Of a DNA stretch of 64,000 bases, positions 43,613 to 63,429 are shown piece after piece (the first letter of the stretch is position 1; every line of letters begins with the position of its first letter). The stretch is from assembly GCA_949775045.1 (NCBI GenBank), contig OX459100.1, positions 10,982,331 to 11,046,330 on the forward strand, given 5' to 3'. Source of the DNA: Metridium senile (taxonomy: Eukaryota; Cnidaria; Anthozoa; Actiniaria; Metridiidae). The notes under the pieces are model-generated. The model saw only the letters and a program-made list of their open reading frames with translations. It was not told the DNA's origin and ran no database searches. A program made the position numbers and the translations under genes.

Positions 43613-46506
43613 TCATGTATTCAAAGGTGAAAGACCTGTGTCAGAAACAATGCCACTGTCTCTTTTACTTGACTGCCATGACTTATTATGTTCCTTATTA
43701 TCCTCATCATTGTGTTCCTTATTATCAACATCAGTGTGTATCTCAACATCAGAGTCATAGTTGCAGTCTTCCAACTCCTCCTTCTTTGCAGCGCCAGAAG
43801 TTTCATTGACTTGTACACTTTCTTTCACAGTTGAAACAGAACTGTCCACAGTCTTATCAATATCATCCAAAGTAGTGTTCAACCCATCTTCTTTCTCAAT
43901 GCTATCTGTCTTAATTGCTGCTAGATCATCATCAGATTTAAACGATTTAAGATCAGTAGTCTTGTCTGGCGTTGAGGTTAGGATTCTTCTCCTTGCGTTT
44001 GGTTTGACTTGGTTTACACTCTTGGAGTGAGCTGCTATAGCAAGGCTTTCAGTCCATGAGTTTTCCCCAGTATCTCCTTCCTTTCCTTCACTGTTTGATA
44101 ATGACTTAAAGTTTGGTAAATCCCCTACAACTTTCAACCTGACTGAGTTTGATGCACGTTCGTCCTTTAACGACTGCACTAGTGCTTCCTGTTGTACCCG
44201 TGCTTGTGCAAGTTGTGATTTTGTAGCGCTCAGCTCTGAATGCAGCTCCATCATTTTCTCCTTCATGTCTTCAACATCATCTTCAAGTTGTTGACAGTAT
44301 GCCTAGAAATAAAATACACATTTTCTTCATTGTTTAGCTTGCTACAACTCCTCACAAACAAGTATTCATATTTAAAACTGTTTCATCATCATCTTCAGGG
44401 CTCGAAATAGCTGACTGTCAATGGCCAAATGTAAGGCCAAATTTAAGGTTTGGCAGGCAAAAATAATTATGAACTGCCAAATGTAATTCAAAATTGCAGT
44501 CAAAATTTACCACAAATCATCTTTTAATGTTCCTTTATCTGGAAGTGGCAGGCCAAATTTTGCTCCTATTTTGAGCCCTGATCTTTATTTATAACACTAA
44601 CTTATTTATATTTAAAAATCATTTTTTGGGTCACTAATTCATCAGTCTTTCTGTGTCACAATATTTCTTAATAGTCTTGTACTTTTCGTTGCTGTTTTTT
44701 CAAATTAAAAAAATTATTTCTGCTCAACAGTTTGTTTCAGTCATCTCATAATGGGAATTTAGCAAGACCTGCAATAAGCTGAGAGTTCATCCACAATAAA
44801 AAATGGGTTTATTTGTGCCAGCATGCACTTTTGTCAATGATTGTAGGTAGAAAGCAAACTTACTCTGCTTTCCTCCAAACTGTCAAATGGTCCGGGTGGG
44901 TCATCCAGACAAAGAAACTCCTTCACTATTGAACTGGAATATCAACAAAACAAAAAACAGCTAAAAGTAATCATAACTATTATTATTACATGGGTATATA
45001 ATTTTTTAATGATAGCATGAGTGGCCTAGTGGTGAGAGTGTTGGCCTTTCATCACTGTAACCTGGGTTCAATTCCCAGCTCGGGCGACAAGTGAATAGAG
45101 TTTGTTTGATGTACTGTTCTCTCTCACGCCACAAGGTTTTTTCTCCGGGTTTCCTCCCTCTGAAAAATCAACATGTGAGCATAGTTGTGTGTTGTAAATA
45201 TTGAATGTAGTGAGTGTGAGTGAACCTCATGGAAAAGCCCTGATGAGGAGCGATGTCTTGTTTCCTATTTAAGGATACTGTCCACCATATATGGAGGCTT
45301 AGACTAAATGTTATCCCCTTTAAAGTCTGCCTGAGTTTAATTCTTTACCTTCTGCAAATTGTGGTGTGTCTCATGATGTTATTGATAAAGAATTGTAGAC
45401 CATGAGCTCTCTCTTCAATGAAATCTGAAGTCAAAAATAACATTTATTAGTATTAAACAACCCTACAACCTCCTAAGAAGAAGCCATCACATTGAACATG
45501 AAGTTCAGACTAGTCTACATCATAGGGGAAGCATCAAATCAGATACAAATTCCTAGAAAGCCTTGCTCTGCCTCATGCATGGTGTTTTTGTATTATCAAG
45601 TGAGGCTTGCAAGGCATTTGCATATGATTTCTTTGTGAGAAAGGTCTATTTCTCTCTAAATCATGTTACTTTGAGCCAGAAACAAATAGGCAGTGAATGG
45701 TCCATGTCCTGGTCGAGACAGAACATACTTTGTCATGGCCGCTTATGGTTACAACAGTAATATCAAGCAAAATACTAAATATATTTGAGCAAGCAGTTTC
45801 ATTATTTATCGAAGTAACAAAATTTGTCGAAGTAACAATATTTGTAATAGGATCATCCGGGTGGATGTAGTCCTGAGAAGGGCTGTTTGATGTGACTGAC
45901 GGTTCGACAACCTGTGCGGAAGTCATCTTCAGAGTCAAGTGAATAAAAAAGTCAGATTTGGTGATATTTATACTCCCACGCTAATCAATGGATGTTGCAT
46001 AATTAGTGGCATCGGTCTCATTGTGCGGCTGTACCGCTTGGGTGTCATAAGCGGCATCAGTCTCATTGTGTGGCAGTACCGTTTCGGCGGCTTGTTTCAT
46101 TATGTCTTACCTGGATCAAAATTGTTCTTGATCCATCTTTTTGCAGGAAGTTTGAAATGAAAACCAGGAAATGAATCTTGCAACTAAACACATATAAACA
46201 AACAAATTATATTACCAAATATTTCATTACATTACTTCCTTTGTGTGTACATGTGTATGTCTAATATTTCTTTCCACCTCAGATTGACCTATTTCTGTTG
46301 ATTTTGGCAACATTTTGAAAATAGGTGTCTGACAGTATATCAACTATATTATTTAGAACACTAACATATGGTTAGGGATGGGCCATTACATATTTGATGG
46401 GGGGGATTGGCAATTTTATTTTCTTGATTTTAACAGGATTTTTCTTTGCAGGAATTTTTTTTGGGCCCACAAGGCTATGCACAAAATTTTAGTTTTTAGT
46501 TTTTTT

Positions 46507-46537
<31 letters not shown>

Positions 46538-47184
46538 GCATGATATTGCTTTTTCAAGGTTATAACTGTGCCCGATATTTTTTGGGGAATCCTACAACTC
46601 CTCCATCAAATATCTAATGGTTAGTTCCTTAGTGGGATGTGTGATTGTTGACATATTTAATTTGGAGGGGAGGGGGTCATATAGCATCAGTACCTTGTCG
46701 TTTAATCTTACAAAATCTGTGTATCGTCGAAAAACAAACCATGATTTTCCTCCTTGACGAACTTGCACTTTATATACCTAGAAAAATAGACAACAACATC
46801 TTTAGAAAAACCTACACGATCTTCAAAAACAAAGAGGGGGAAATAGTTTTCCTAGATTAGAGTCGATTATGCTTGATTATGTAAGACCAGATGTACGTCT
46901 AAATAAAATATATCATCTATAAACTTCACGCAAATGTGGTTAGTTTAAGATACCACAAAAGCTTATTAACGTCTTAAAGTGGCACGCTTAACGTTGAATT
47001 GAATGTATTGAAAATCAAAGCCGATCGACACAATACCACAAATTATGAGAAGTGTTTACATAATCGTCTGTCCAAACTAAATCTGGGAAGTTACCGTAAA
47101 TTTCTCTCTTCTGTCAACAACTTCATATCCAACGATGGGAGCACGTATCCCTAACGGTGTTTCTTCTTCGTTATCATCACTCAT
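43613..47184 (-). CDS. SNX16-like: SNX16-like sorting nexin A (6 exons)
   Basis: Exons: 47095-47184, 46694-46777, 46111-46183, 45349-45424, 44864-44933, 43613-44302. The product is 360 residues, close to the human SNX16 length of about 344. The PX domain starts at [15 protein letters not shown] (SNX16 has GYEVMEERAKFT). It continues with [11 protein letters not shown] (Arg48, the expected 3-phosphate ligand), [20 protein letters not shown], then [20 protein letters not shown], which is nearly identical to SNX16. Residues 132-165 are a short coiled coil ([14 protein letters not shown]). The remaining 190 residues are acidic, Ser/Thr-rich and probably disordered, ending [13 protein letters not shown]. 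The expected role is endosomal sorting through PI3P binding. The gene lies head-to-tail about 2.8 kb upstream of paralogue B with matching PX exon lengths. A SINE lies in its intron near 45.0 kb. Confidence 0.94.
44395..44580. repeat. MITE with TCAGGGCTCGAAATAG ends
   Basis: Left TCAGGGCTCGAAATAG, right CTATTTTGAGCCCTGA; the interior has GGCCAAATTT repeats. A possible solitary end (TATTTTGAGCCCTGGAGG) is at about 8650. Confidence 0.75.
45015..45262 (+). mobile_element. tRNA-derived SINE, copy 2
   Basis: GCATGAGTGGCCTAGTGGTG (A-box-like) and GGGTTCAATTCCCAGC (B-box-like), then the shared body CTCTCACGCCACAAGG and TGTAGTGAGTGTGAGTGAAC. It lies in an intron of SNX16-like A. Confidence 0.8.
46499..46545. 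repeat. (TTG)n microsatellite
   Basis: About ten TTG units after a poly-T run, in an intron of SNX16-like A. Confidence 0.8.
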
Positions 47185-47429
47185 TTTAAGTTTTCGAGAC
47201 GATCTTGGTCTTTTTATCGAAGCTGAATGCATGAATTGACTTGAGAGCTAGAACAACAGGAAATAACCGAAATGCTCTGCGGTCATCGTTGCTTATCCTA
47301 TGGGATCGATGGCCTGTGGGGGGAGAGGGAGAGTCACCTTTCAACAAAAACTCCGAATTGATGCAGATTTTATAAACTGAAAATATTTTTATGTCTATTC
47401 AAATCTAGTCAATTATTAATATATCTGTC

Positions 47430-48690
47430 TTGCTAATCGATCCATTTGGTCATTCGTTTATTTATACGGTCATCCATCAATTTATCAATTCATTCATTTA
47501 TTCATTAATTCATTCATCATTTTATCCATCCATCCATTCATTTATCCATTCATTCACCATTTTTTCTATTCATTCATTTATCTATTCATTCATTCATCAT
47601 TTTATCCATCCATTCATTCACCATTTTATCTATTCATTCATTTATCTATTCATTCATTTCTTCACTCTTCTATCTATTTATACGTTTGTTCATCCATTCT
47701 GGTCCATCAAGCATTTATTTATTCATTCATTCATTTATCCATTCATTCATTCATCATTTTATCCATCCATTCATTTATCTATTCATTCATTTCTTCATTC
47801 TTCTATCTATTTATACGTTTGTTCATCCATTCTGGTCTATCAAGCATTTATTTCTTTATTCATTCATTTATCCATTTATTCATTCATCATTTTATCCATC
47901 CATTCATTTATCCATTCATTCATTCACCATTTTATCTATTCATTCATTTATTCATTCATTCATTTATCATTTTATCCATCCATTCATTTATCTATTCATT
48001 CATTTCTTCATTCTTCTATCTATTTATACGTTTGTTCATCCATTCTGGTCCATCAAGCATTTATTTCTTCATTCATTCATTTATCCATTCATTCATTCAT
48101 CATTTTATCCATCCATTCATTTATCCATTCATTCATTCACCATTTTATCCATCCATTCATTTATCCATTCATTCATTCATCATTTTATCCATCCATTCAT
48201 TTATCTATTCATTCATTTCTTCATTCTTCTATCTATTTATACGTTTGTTCATCCATCGGCTGGTCTATCAAGCATTTATATTTTCATTCATTCAATTGTT
48301 CATTCATTCATCCATTCATACTTTTGTTCAAACATTCTGGTAAATCAAACATTCGTTTGTTCATTCATTCATACTTTTGTTCAACTGTTCTAATATTAAA
48401 CATTCATTTGTTCATTCTTTCATACTTTTGTTCAACCATTCTGGTAAATCAAACATTCATTTGTTCATTCATTCATACTTTTGTTCAACTGTTCTAATAT
48501 AAACATTCATTTGTTCATTCATTCATACTTTTGTTCAACTGTTCTAATATAAACATTCATTTGTTCATTCATTCATACTTTTGTTTAACTGTTCTAATAT
48601 CAAACATTCATTTGTTCATTCTTTCATACTTTTGTTCAACCATTCTGGTAAATCAAACATTCATTTGTTCATTCATTTAATCATTGCCCC
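47430..48690. repeat. CATT/CATC array with higher-order units
   Basis: 1.26 kb of ATTCATTCATTTATCCATTC repeats. A longer non-simple block (ATCTATTTATACGTTTGTTC, then TCTGGTCCATCAAGCATTTA) recurs near 47675, 47808, 48015 and 48232. Near the end a CTTTTGTTCAACTGTTCTAA unit takes over. It lies between cathepsin C and SNX16-like A. Ile/His/Ser/Phe frames are artefacts. Confidence 0.92.
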
Positions 48691-48927
48691 ATCCATTCGA
48701 TATTTTATTTGTGAATTTAATAACTGCTCATTATTCACACATCCTTTGAATAACTCATTCAAACAACCCTATGTACAATGTTTCAATTTATGCTGTCAAG
48801 GTATCATATTTCTAATAACTAATACTTCTTCTACAACAAAGGGAAACTGAGGCATGGTAGCAGTTAGCCTACCTTCACAGCTGTTCTTAAGATCAGTTGT
48901 GTTGTGGGGACCTGTACCAATATTAAC

Positions 48928-49154
48928 TACAGTGGAACCCTGTAAATCCGGCCACTAAAGGGACAGCCCAGAGTGGCCATTTGAACGAGGTGGCCGCATT
49001 AAGCGGGTAAATTTTATAGAAAATGTATGGACATGCATTTCATCAGGACGTAAAACACTGGCCATAATAACGTGGCCTGTGTGCAGCCGGTTTAATTACC
49101 CTACAACAACAGGGTGGCCGGTGGCCGGTGGCCGTAAGGTTGGGTTCCACTGTA
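48928..49154. repeat. MITE with TACAGTGGAACCC ends (pogo/Tigger-like)
   Basis: Left TACAGTGGAACCCTGTAAAT, right TTGGGTTCCACTGTA. The TA plus CAGTGGAACC terminus is typical of pogo/Tigger-type elements (established knowledge); the interior is non-coding. Confidence 0.82.
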
Positions 49155-49619
49155 ATTTTCAAAATTGTAAACAAAGCGACTTGAATGTACATCTTTAATA
49201 GTATTTCATAGTAATGATGAATATTTGCCAAATTTGACAATGATGCGAAGCTGAGGTTTGCTTCCACGGACAAGAATATTTTTTCAATATCAATCAATTT
49301 ACCCTTTTCATCACAAAAAAACTATTTTAATAACACAATGAAAAATAAGAATAGACATTTTAAGTGATAACAAACTTTAATGTATAAAAAATCCTAATTC
49401 ATAGTTACAGAGTATCAAAATATCCATAAATTAAATAAAATATAAAAATTCAACAAAGATATAATATCGAACAGTCCTGCTGTCAAGCAAAAGTGTGCAT
49501 CTTCACTGTCACAGTGAAGTTGTGCATTATACTATAACAAGCACCACAAAAAACTATACCGAGAATGTTGTGATATGTTGCTATGGTAACAATGGGCTTG
49601 GTTTCCATGGTAACAGGGT

Positions 49620-52308
<2,689 letters not shown>

Positions 52309-53866
52309 AGTGCTAGTAAAACTTACTACAGAACTTCTAACTAAAAACAAGACTACAACTACTCGCCCGGCAACTTGAATGAAGTTGTTTGTGAAACGCC
52401 GGTGTTTATATATTACAAACAATAGCCGAAAGTCATATGACTATCTTGTGACAGCTATCTCGTGAATAATTTATGACTCGTGATTTGCATTGCGGCTAAA
52501 CACATGACTTCAGTGATGCAATGCAACAGAGTCTGTGACTGCTGTAAGCAACTGATTTCAAAAGTTTCTCACCAAAATGATTTTTTTATATCGGTATCTT
52601 AATATTTTGCGCAGCGCAATTTAAGCGAATAAAGTCACTTGATAAATTTTGGATTCGGGACTGGGGATTGTTTTAAAACTCTGGAAATTGTTTTTGAAAC
52701 AATTACGAAATACGAAATTCTACTCTGTATCGTACCAACTTGTTAAAGTCATGGCTTTGTCACGAGTGTAGCTCACCAACAAACCCTCCCCTCTAAATCT
52801 CCTTTTAAACATTAATGTTATTAAATTATTTTTAATTTGAAATTTTTAAGCTGCACTTTTAAGAATATCAAGGTATAAGAATATCTAAAGTAAAAATTTT
52901 ATTGTCCAAAAACATTCAGCATTGTTCAATAACCATGGAATTGAATAACACGTGACTTTAGTCTAGACAAAGTCAGCTGAGGTAGAAATAAAACTGCACT
53001 GTCATAGAATCACGTGACTGAATCTTTAACAAGATTACTTGACACGCGTGTCACATTTAATACTTAGTCGAAGTCTCTAATTTCATCTTCTGAGTCAATT
53101 TTAGCTAATTTTTAGTACAAAAATCAGTAAACTTTACTGCTAGCAGAGTCTCGTGATTTCTCAGTCAAGTAAATGTCAGAAGTCTCAACAAGAGAGATTT
53201 TGCTAAAATGTATTTTATAACGAAAACTCCGAATAACAAACAAAAACTCCCGCTGGAGATAACAATATATGCGTTGAATAGTCTCCTAGGTGTTGTATTA
53301 TGTTAATTATATTTCTATACGTTACGTTACCGGAAGTTGTAATACTGTTATCACGTGATTTGAAGTAAACGTCAGTTGAGAACGCATGGTCGTTCAACGT
53401 AGACGTTTGTGTAAATCTCTGGATAAATTCAGTGTATTTACATGACTTAACACTAGGCAGACGCTTTTGTATAAACGGAAGATTTCGTATGACTATGAAA
53501 AGCTCACGGCACGAACGCGGTCAAGGCGCGGCAAGACACATCAAAATTCTAGAAACATCACGGTCGCAGCATGCAAGACACGTGGCATTGAACTTTTCAC
53601 AGTCATACGATATCTGCTTCATGATATGTTGCTTGTATTGTTGTTAGTCACATGGTTTATTGACATGATGCGTACCCTAATTAAATCAAGTCAATCATCA
53701 ATGGCATTGTCCTTTTGTTGTTCACTGAACAACAGTTGTCAAGGACGCTGTTACATTACAGGTAACGTAAGTATGTTGCCAGGTAAAAGTTTCACTTCTG
53801 CCTGGAAACCTTTGATGTGAAAACTTTCAATAAGTCTGAGCAATATTCTATTGACACCAATAGTTC

Positions 53867-54067
53867 AGGCCTCGTCTACACAAATCCGATCCGGCTGAAA
53901 CCGCATAGAAATATTTGCGTCGACACGAATCCGCGTATCCGGAGGATTCAAGTAAAAGTATGCGGTTTCGGTGACCGGATTCACTGGATTCGTGTGGACG
54001 ATAGGCCGATTCGCATCAAAAAGTATGCGGTTTCAAAAGTATCCGGATCCGTGTAGACGGGGTCTCA
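53867..54067. repeat. MITE with AGGCCTCGTCTACACAAATC ends
   Basis: The right end GTGTAGACGGGGTCT mirrors the left. The interior is rich in ATCCGGATCC and GTATGCGGTTTC motifs in both orientations. Confidence 0.8.
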
Positions 54068-54076
54068 GTTTGACGT

Positions 54077-54240
54077 TATCTAGAACAGCTGTGCTATATG
54101 ACAAAAGGCCTCAGTTTGTCGTGAAAATATTCACAAATTCCGAGCAAAGCACGAACAAATGTTATTACAATAAGGAATTCGCTATGAATAGAAGGATTTC
54201 CCTGTGTGAATGCGCCTTTTTTGCGCCAGTTTCACAATTG
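54077..54240. repeat. 'GTTATCTAG' hairpin family, diverged copy 3
   Basis: GTTATCTAGAACAGCTGTGC, TGACAAAAGGC, GAAAATATTCACAAATTCCG and TGTGAATGCGCCTTTT correspond to the two better copies. Confidence 0.55.
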
Positions 54241-55035
54241 CAACGCAGTCCTTAAAATCTAATATGCCCTTCGTTGTAGTTCTGCATTTCAGTGTTGTAA
54301 AAAGGAGAAGATAAATTAATTACTTCACTATTGAAGTCATGCAGGGTAGATTTAAACCCGTTTTCCAAAAAATACCTTTATTACATCTCAGTTCAATAAT
54401 AACGCATCGACCGACACTAAATTTTGTTCCCTCCAATGCTATATTAGGGGGTAACTGCTCCGGTCTATTTGCACACTGTCTTTATTCGCTGCGCTCACTC
54501 GTGGGATATCTTATCAACACTCGAAGATAAAATTCATATCTCCGCGCGCCCATGTAATATCCTCTATGTAATAGGAATAAAGCATTCGAGTTTCCATTTC
54601 GTCCACTTTTCAAGAACAAAATATTTTTGTGAACAGGTGAACAGAGTAACCACAACTGCACCAAGCTCAACTCAATCATTTTTTATTAAACTTGTTTCAT
54701 CCATGTATACATTAATAATAAAATATACAGTCAATGTCATTAATATTGTCCACCCAAAAAGACAACACTAATGTCACGTTACACCACATAAGTTCGCTCT
54801 AAATGCTAGATACTATAGCATTAATTGTGAACATAGATTTGACAATTCTTATTCCATGTTCACTGTTACTCATTATACAGTTAAACATTAAAACTTCAAC
54901 TGCTGTAAACAAATAAACAAAGAAAGAATGATGTCCAGTAAATGTTTGAAGTTTGTGTTGATATTCATTTTAAAAGAAACGTTTCATCAAGTATCTCTTG
55001 CACACGCTCTTTACATATGCGTAACACAGTTGTAA

Positions 55036-55350
55036 TTAATAAATATATCGTATTACACAGTTTGATGTGTAATATGGCTGGATATTTTACGAGTGAAACG
55101 CTGTATTTTGACGAACCACTGGGCGAGTCAAAATGCAAGTTAACGAGTAAAATATCCAGCAATATTACACATCAAACTGTTTAATAAGTTATTTATTATC
55201 CAATCGAAAGGTTTTTGTTCTTTTATAATGCAAAATATCGTTTTACTTGAGGGCTAGATAGACGAGTAAAAATATCGCTGGATATTTTTACTCGATCCAG
55301 TCCTACTCCTGCGAAATTTTTATTCGTCTATGACTAGTTGGATAATAATG
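55036..55350. repeat. Compound hairpin elements
   Basis: A first stem (ACAGTTTGATGTGTAATATG with inverse ATATTACACATCAAACTGT) spans 55050-55190. A second (AGACGAGTAAAAATATCG with inverse) lies at 55195-55345 with TTATCCAA flanks. Related to 27310-27480. Confidence 0.65.
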
Positions 55351-55560
55351 ACAAAATATTCACATTGTTTACCCTGATGATGGGAGAGTAACCTGAAAGC
55401 TTGGTTTAAATAAATTCAATACAGGTTGATGAAACGAAATGAAAGAATGGTGTGTCACTTGTTGTGGTGAATCTCTACTTTACGTGGACAACGTTAATGA
55501 CATTGACTTTGTATGTATTTAATACAATAACGAGTGACAAAGATGCTAATGGTGACCCAA

Positions 55561-60490
<4,930 letters not shown>

Positions 60491-61033
60491 CTTTACAGCT
60501 TGTTGTTGCTTGTAGTGGTTGATGCGAAGTGTTGCTACGCTGGACGGGACAGCGTACTAGTCAGCGATGGTACGGAACTAGACGTAACACGATACGGGTC
60601 TATGTCATGTGCTATCACGCGTTGCGTATCACACGGCTTACTCGTGATCATACATGACGTCTTGCGTGTTAGCAGCGTTTAAGTTTGATTCAGTGATTTG
60701 CTTTTTTAATTAGTTTGGTTCTTGAATTACACTTTTTTTGTTGCATCTTTTAAATAGAGTTCAATCAAGTTCAATACATGAGAAGTTACATTCTAAAGAA
60801 ATATGTCGCTTTGCCTTGCATGACATTGCATGTCAAAGTGTCATCACCATCAATAACATCAGTCATCGCCATCACCATCAGTCATCACCATCATCAGCCC
60901 TCACGTCATCATGTCAACTATGATAACAACTTTTTTTCACAGCTATGCAGAACTAAGTCATTGGTGATTAGTGTTTGTTTCTTTTTGGGATTAATTTGAA
61001 AGATGTTTTCCTTTTGCAGCCATCGTCGTCATC

Positions 61034-61320
61034 ATATACACCATTTCCGAGAAAGTTTGTCACCCGTGTAAAGCACACAAGCTAGTGTCGCAAAGGATCG
61101 TGGATCAGTTCAGAAACTACATGTGCATTCGGAACGCCTTTCTTGTTGTTTGATAAGTCAAAATGGGCATTTCTCAATAACATATTGACAAGTGTAGCAA
61201 TGTGGCCATGAAATCCCTGCGTTCTAATAAAGTATACATAGGTAACCCATAATCCCCTGCACTACTAGCTTGTAGGCTTTTCACCTCACGGGTGACAAAG
61301 TTTGTCGGAAACGGTGTATA
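61034..61320. repeat. MITE with TATACACCATTTCCGAGAAA ends
   Basis: The right end TTTGTCGGAAACGGTGTATA mirrors the left, and CACCCGTG/CACGGGTG extends the arms. TA-flanked. Confidence 0.85.
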
Positions 61321-61466
61321 ATCTTCACATCGTCATCGCCGGGGCCTTTATCATCATCTATTAACATCAGTGCCAACATCATCTTAACCACCGTTATCAT
61401 CACTTCCATCCTCATCATCATCGTCGTCGTTTTTATCAACATCAACATCAACATCAGTACTGTCGA

Positions 61467-61733
61467 GCCCCTCACAGGGGGGGGGGGGGGGTGCATGCTC
61501 CCATGTTCCCTTGATCTTTTTGCATTTTCTCCCTTGTTCCCCATAAGTAAAATAACTGTTTCCCTGAAATGTTTTACCTTATGATCCCATGATCCCAAAA
61601 ACTATTGTTTTATCATATTAATTTTGTTCCCTTGTTCCCTGAAAAAAATTTGGCAGTATCCCTTGTTCCCTAAAAATAAATGTGCTTGTTCCCTTGCTAC
61701 CTAAAACCCCTGGAAGCGACTCACTGTTATCAT
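61467..61733. repeat. MITE 'GAGCCCCTCCCAGGG', copy 2
   Basis: GAGCCCCTCACAGGG (then poly-G) to CCCCTGGAAGCGACTC. The TTCCCTTGTTCCCTGA and TGCATTTTCTCCCTTGTTCC motifs match 19150-19395 inverted. Confidence 0.75.
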
Positions 61734-61742
61734 CATCACCAT

Positions 61743-62008
61743 TATACACCTAATCCAAAAAACGTTTTCGGGTCAGCCGCACAGTCCTCGCGCCAAGACC
61801 GTGAAGGAAAACACAGTGAATATTTTGATGAGTGATAAAACAAGAAAATAAAAGTAGGCACAACACTATTTCGTTGAAAAAAGTACCACACTAGAGTGTG
61901 AACATGCAAATAAATTAATTACTGATTAGATATAATCAATATCTTTCACAGTCTTGGCGCGAGGACTGTGCGGCGGACCAGACAACGTTTTTTGGATTAG
62001 GTGTATAT
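61743..62008. repeat. MITE with TATACACCTAATCCAAAAAA ends
   Basis: The right end TTTTTTGGATTAGGTGTATA mirrors the left. Inner arms GCCGCACAGTCCTCGCGCCA and the inverse give a stem of about 60 bases. Confidence 0.9.
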
Positions 62009-62109
62009 CGGGCCAAGTTCACCATAGTCTCCCAAGGGACACAGGAAACCCGACACTAATAACGGATGCGAGGGAGACTAAGTTCATCATCGACTGATGT
62101 ATATGACTC

Positions 62110-62374
62110 TTACAGTGCGACTACTGAAACCGGGGCCACCAAAACATGATTATCCAATCACGATCGAGAATATGAACAATAGAATCTCTACAAATGTTTG
62201 ACTTTTTTGCTTAAAATGCTAAATAATTTTCATTATTAGTAAACGGAATAGATCAAGATTGAATAAGAAACATCTTAGCCTGTGAGAACCCTCTACAAGT
62301 TTTTTGTTTGATCTCAAAAACTATTTATTTTGACATTTGTTTGGGTGGCCCCGGTTTCAGTAGTCGCACTGTAA
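62110..62374. repeat. MITE 'GACTACTGAAACC', copy 2
   Basis: Complete ends: TTACAGTGCGACTACTGAAA and TTTCAGTAGTCGCACTGTAA. The interior is nearly identical to 18459-18723. Confidence 0.88.
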
Positions 62375-62751
62375 TGTACCACTCTAATAATGTACCATTT
62401 TGCAATTTTAATTAAAGTATTACAATCTGGGGGTTAGAAAAGAGATTCCACTTTTCTCAAGAACAAAAGCTTTTTATTTGTACTTTTTGGAAGCATATAA
62501 TACTACTTCCTTGTAATTCAACCCGATCAATTGATAAACCACCCGTTGTCAAGCCTTTTCCTTCGATTGTTCAATATGTGAGTGCAATATGTGCGCATGT
62601 GATCATATTCATATGTAATATGCGCAATATAAATATTAAAGTTATTATTATTGTTATTTTTGGTTTGTTGTCGGTAAAAGGCCCTGGCATCGGCCGCCAC
62701 ACTACCGCTACTAATAAATAAATAAATTTAAATTAATTAATTAATTAATTG

Positions 62752-62893
62752 GTAATCCCTTTGTCCAAGTGGTAGGGGTGATCGGCGGTCGATTTCGCAA
62801 ATGACCACTAAAAGGCACGCATAAATTAATAGATCTGTCAAAGCCTTGTTGACTTCAACTCCTACCACTTTGGACAAAGGGAGTACCCCCTTC
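62752..62893. repeat. MITE 'TTTGTCCAAGTGGTAGGGG', copy 2 (short)
   Basis: CCCTTTGTCCAAGTGGTAGG and CCTACCACTTTGGACAAAGG-GAGTACCCCC. The interior is only about 70 bp. Confidence 0.8.
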
Positions 62894-63429
62894 CGGAAAA
62901 TTATCATAAATTATAATATGTGTAGACTGCAAGCAGTCCCTGCTTTTCCCTCCGGATTCAGAAAATTTTAACTTTAATAAAACGAGCGAGTGGGGATCTT
63001 TCATCGCTCCTCCCACTTTTCTCCCCCAATCCCCGCTCGTCCATATTTTATTCAAATGCTCATTTTTCTCTCGTTTTCCTCGGAATCTGGGGGCAAAAGA
63101 AGGGACTGTTCGCAGTCTATATAATAAATAACTAAAACAAAAAAAAAAACTAATTAATGAGCCCCTTAGTAAAGATAGGTAAATCATGCGTCTTTGCCAT
63201 TTAATTACGGCGCCAGAATGTTAATAGTTGGTCGACAGTTTCAGCTTCCTACAAACAGAAAACTTGGCTTAATTAAACATAAACTTATGTAGATGTAGAT
63301 TTAACAGATTAGAATAAAGTTACATTAATAGTTTATGTCTTTGATTGATTACCTTGAGAACTTGGAAATGAATATCATTATTTATGACACGATAGCCTGA
63401 CAAAAAAAAAACAAGAACAAGATTTCAAA

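Larger units (their letters stand above)
52309..55560. other. Intergenic between the two cathepsin genes
   Basis: No exon recognised. The first 130 bp after 52308 are the likely cathepsin C promoter. It holds three inverted-repeat elements (53867, 54077, 55036) and a CCTGATGATGGGAGAG/GAAAGCTTGG motif near 55371 that also appears near 22990. Confidence 0.45.

Noticed and set aside
43606..44030. Plus-strand frames opposite the SNX16-like A last exon
   Set aside because: Antisense shadows; the minus-strand exon continues the coiled coil in phase.
45666..45938. 90-codon minus-strand frame ([20 protein letters not shown]) in a SNX16-like A intron
   Set aside because: Polar sequence with a fair start context but no recognised domain and no partner exon; possibly a relic, not supported as a gene.
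47430..48497. 355-codon Ile/His/Ser/Phe frame
   Set aside because: Translation of the CATT array in all three frames; no domain or conservation expected.
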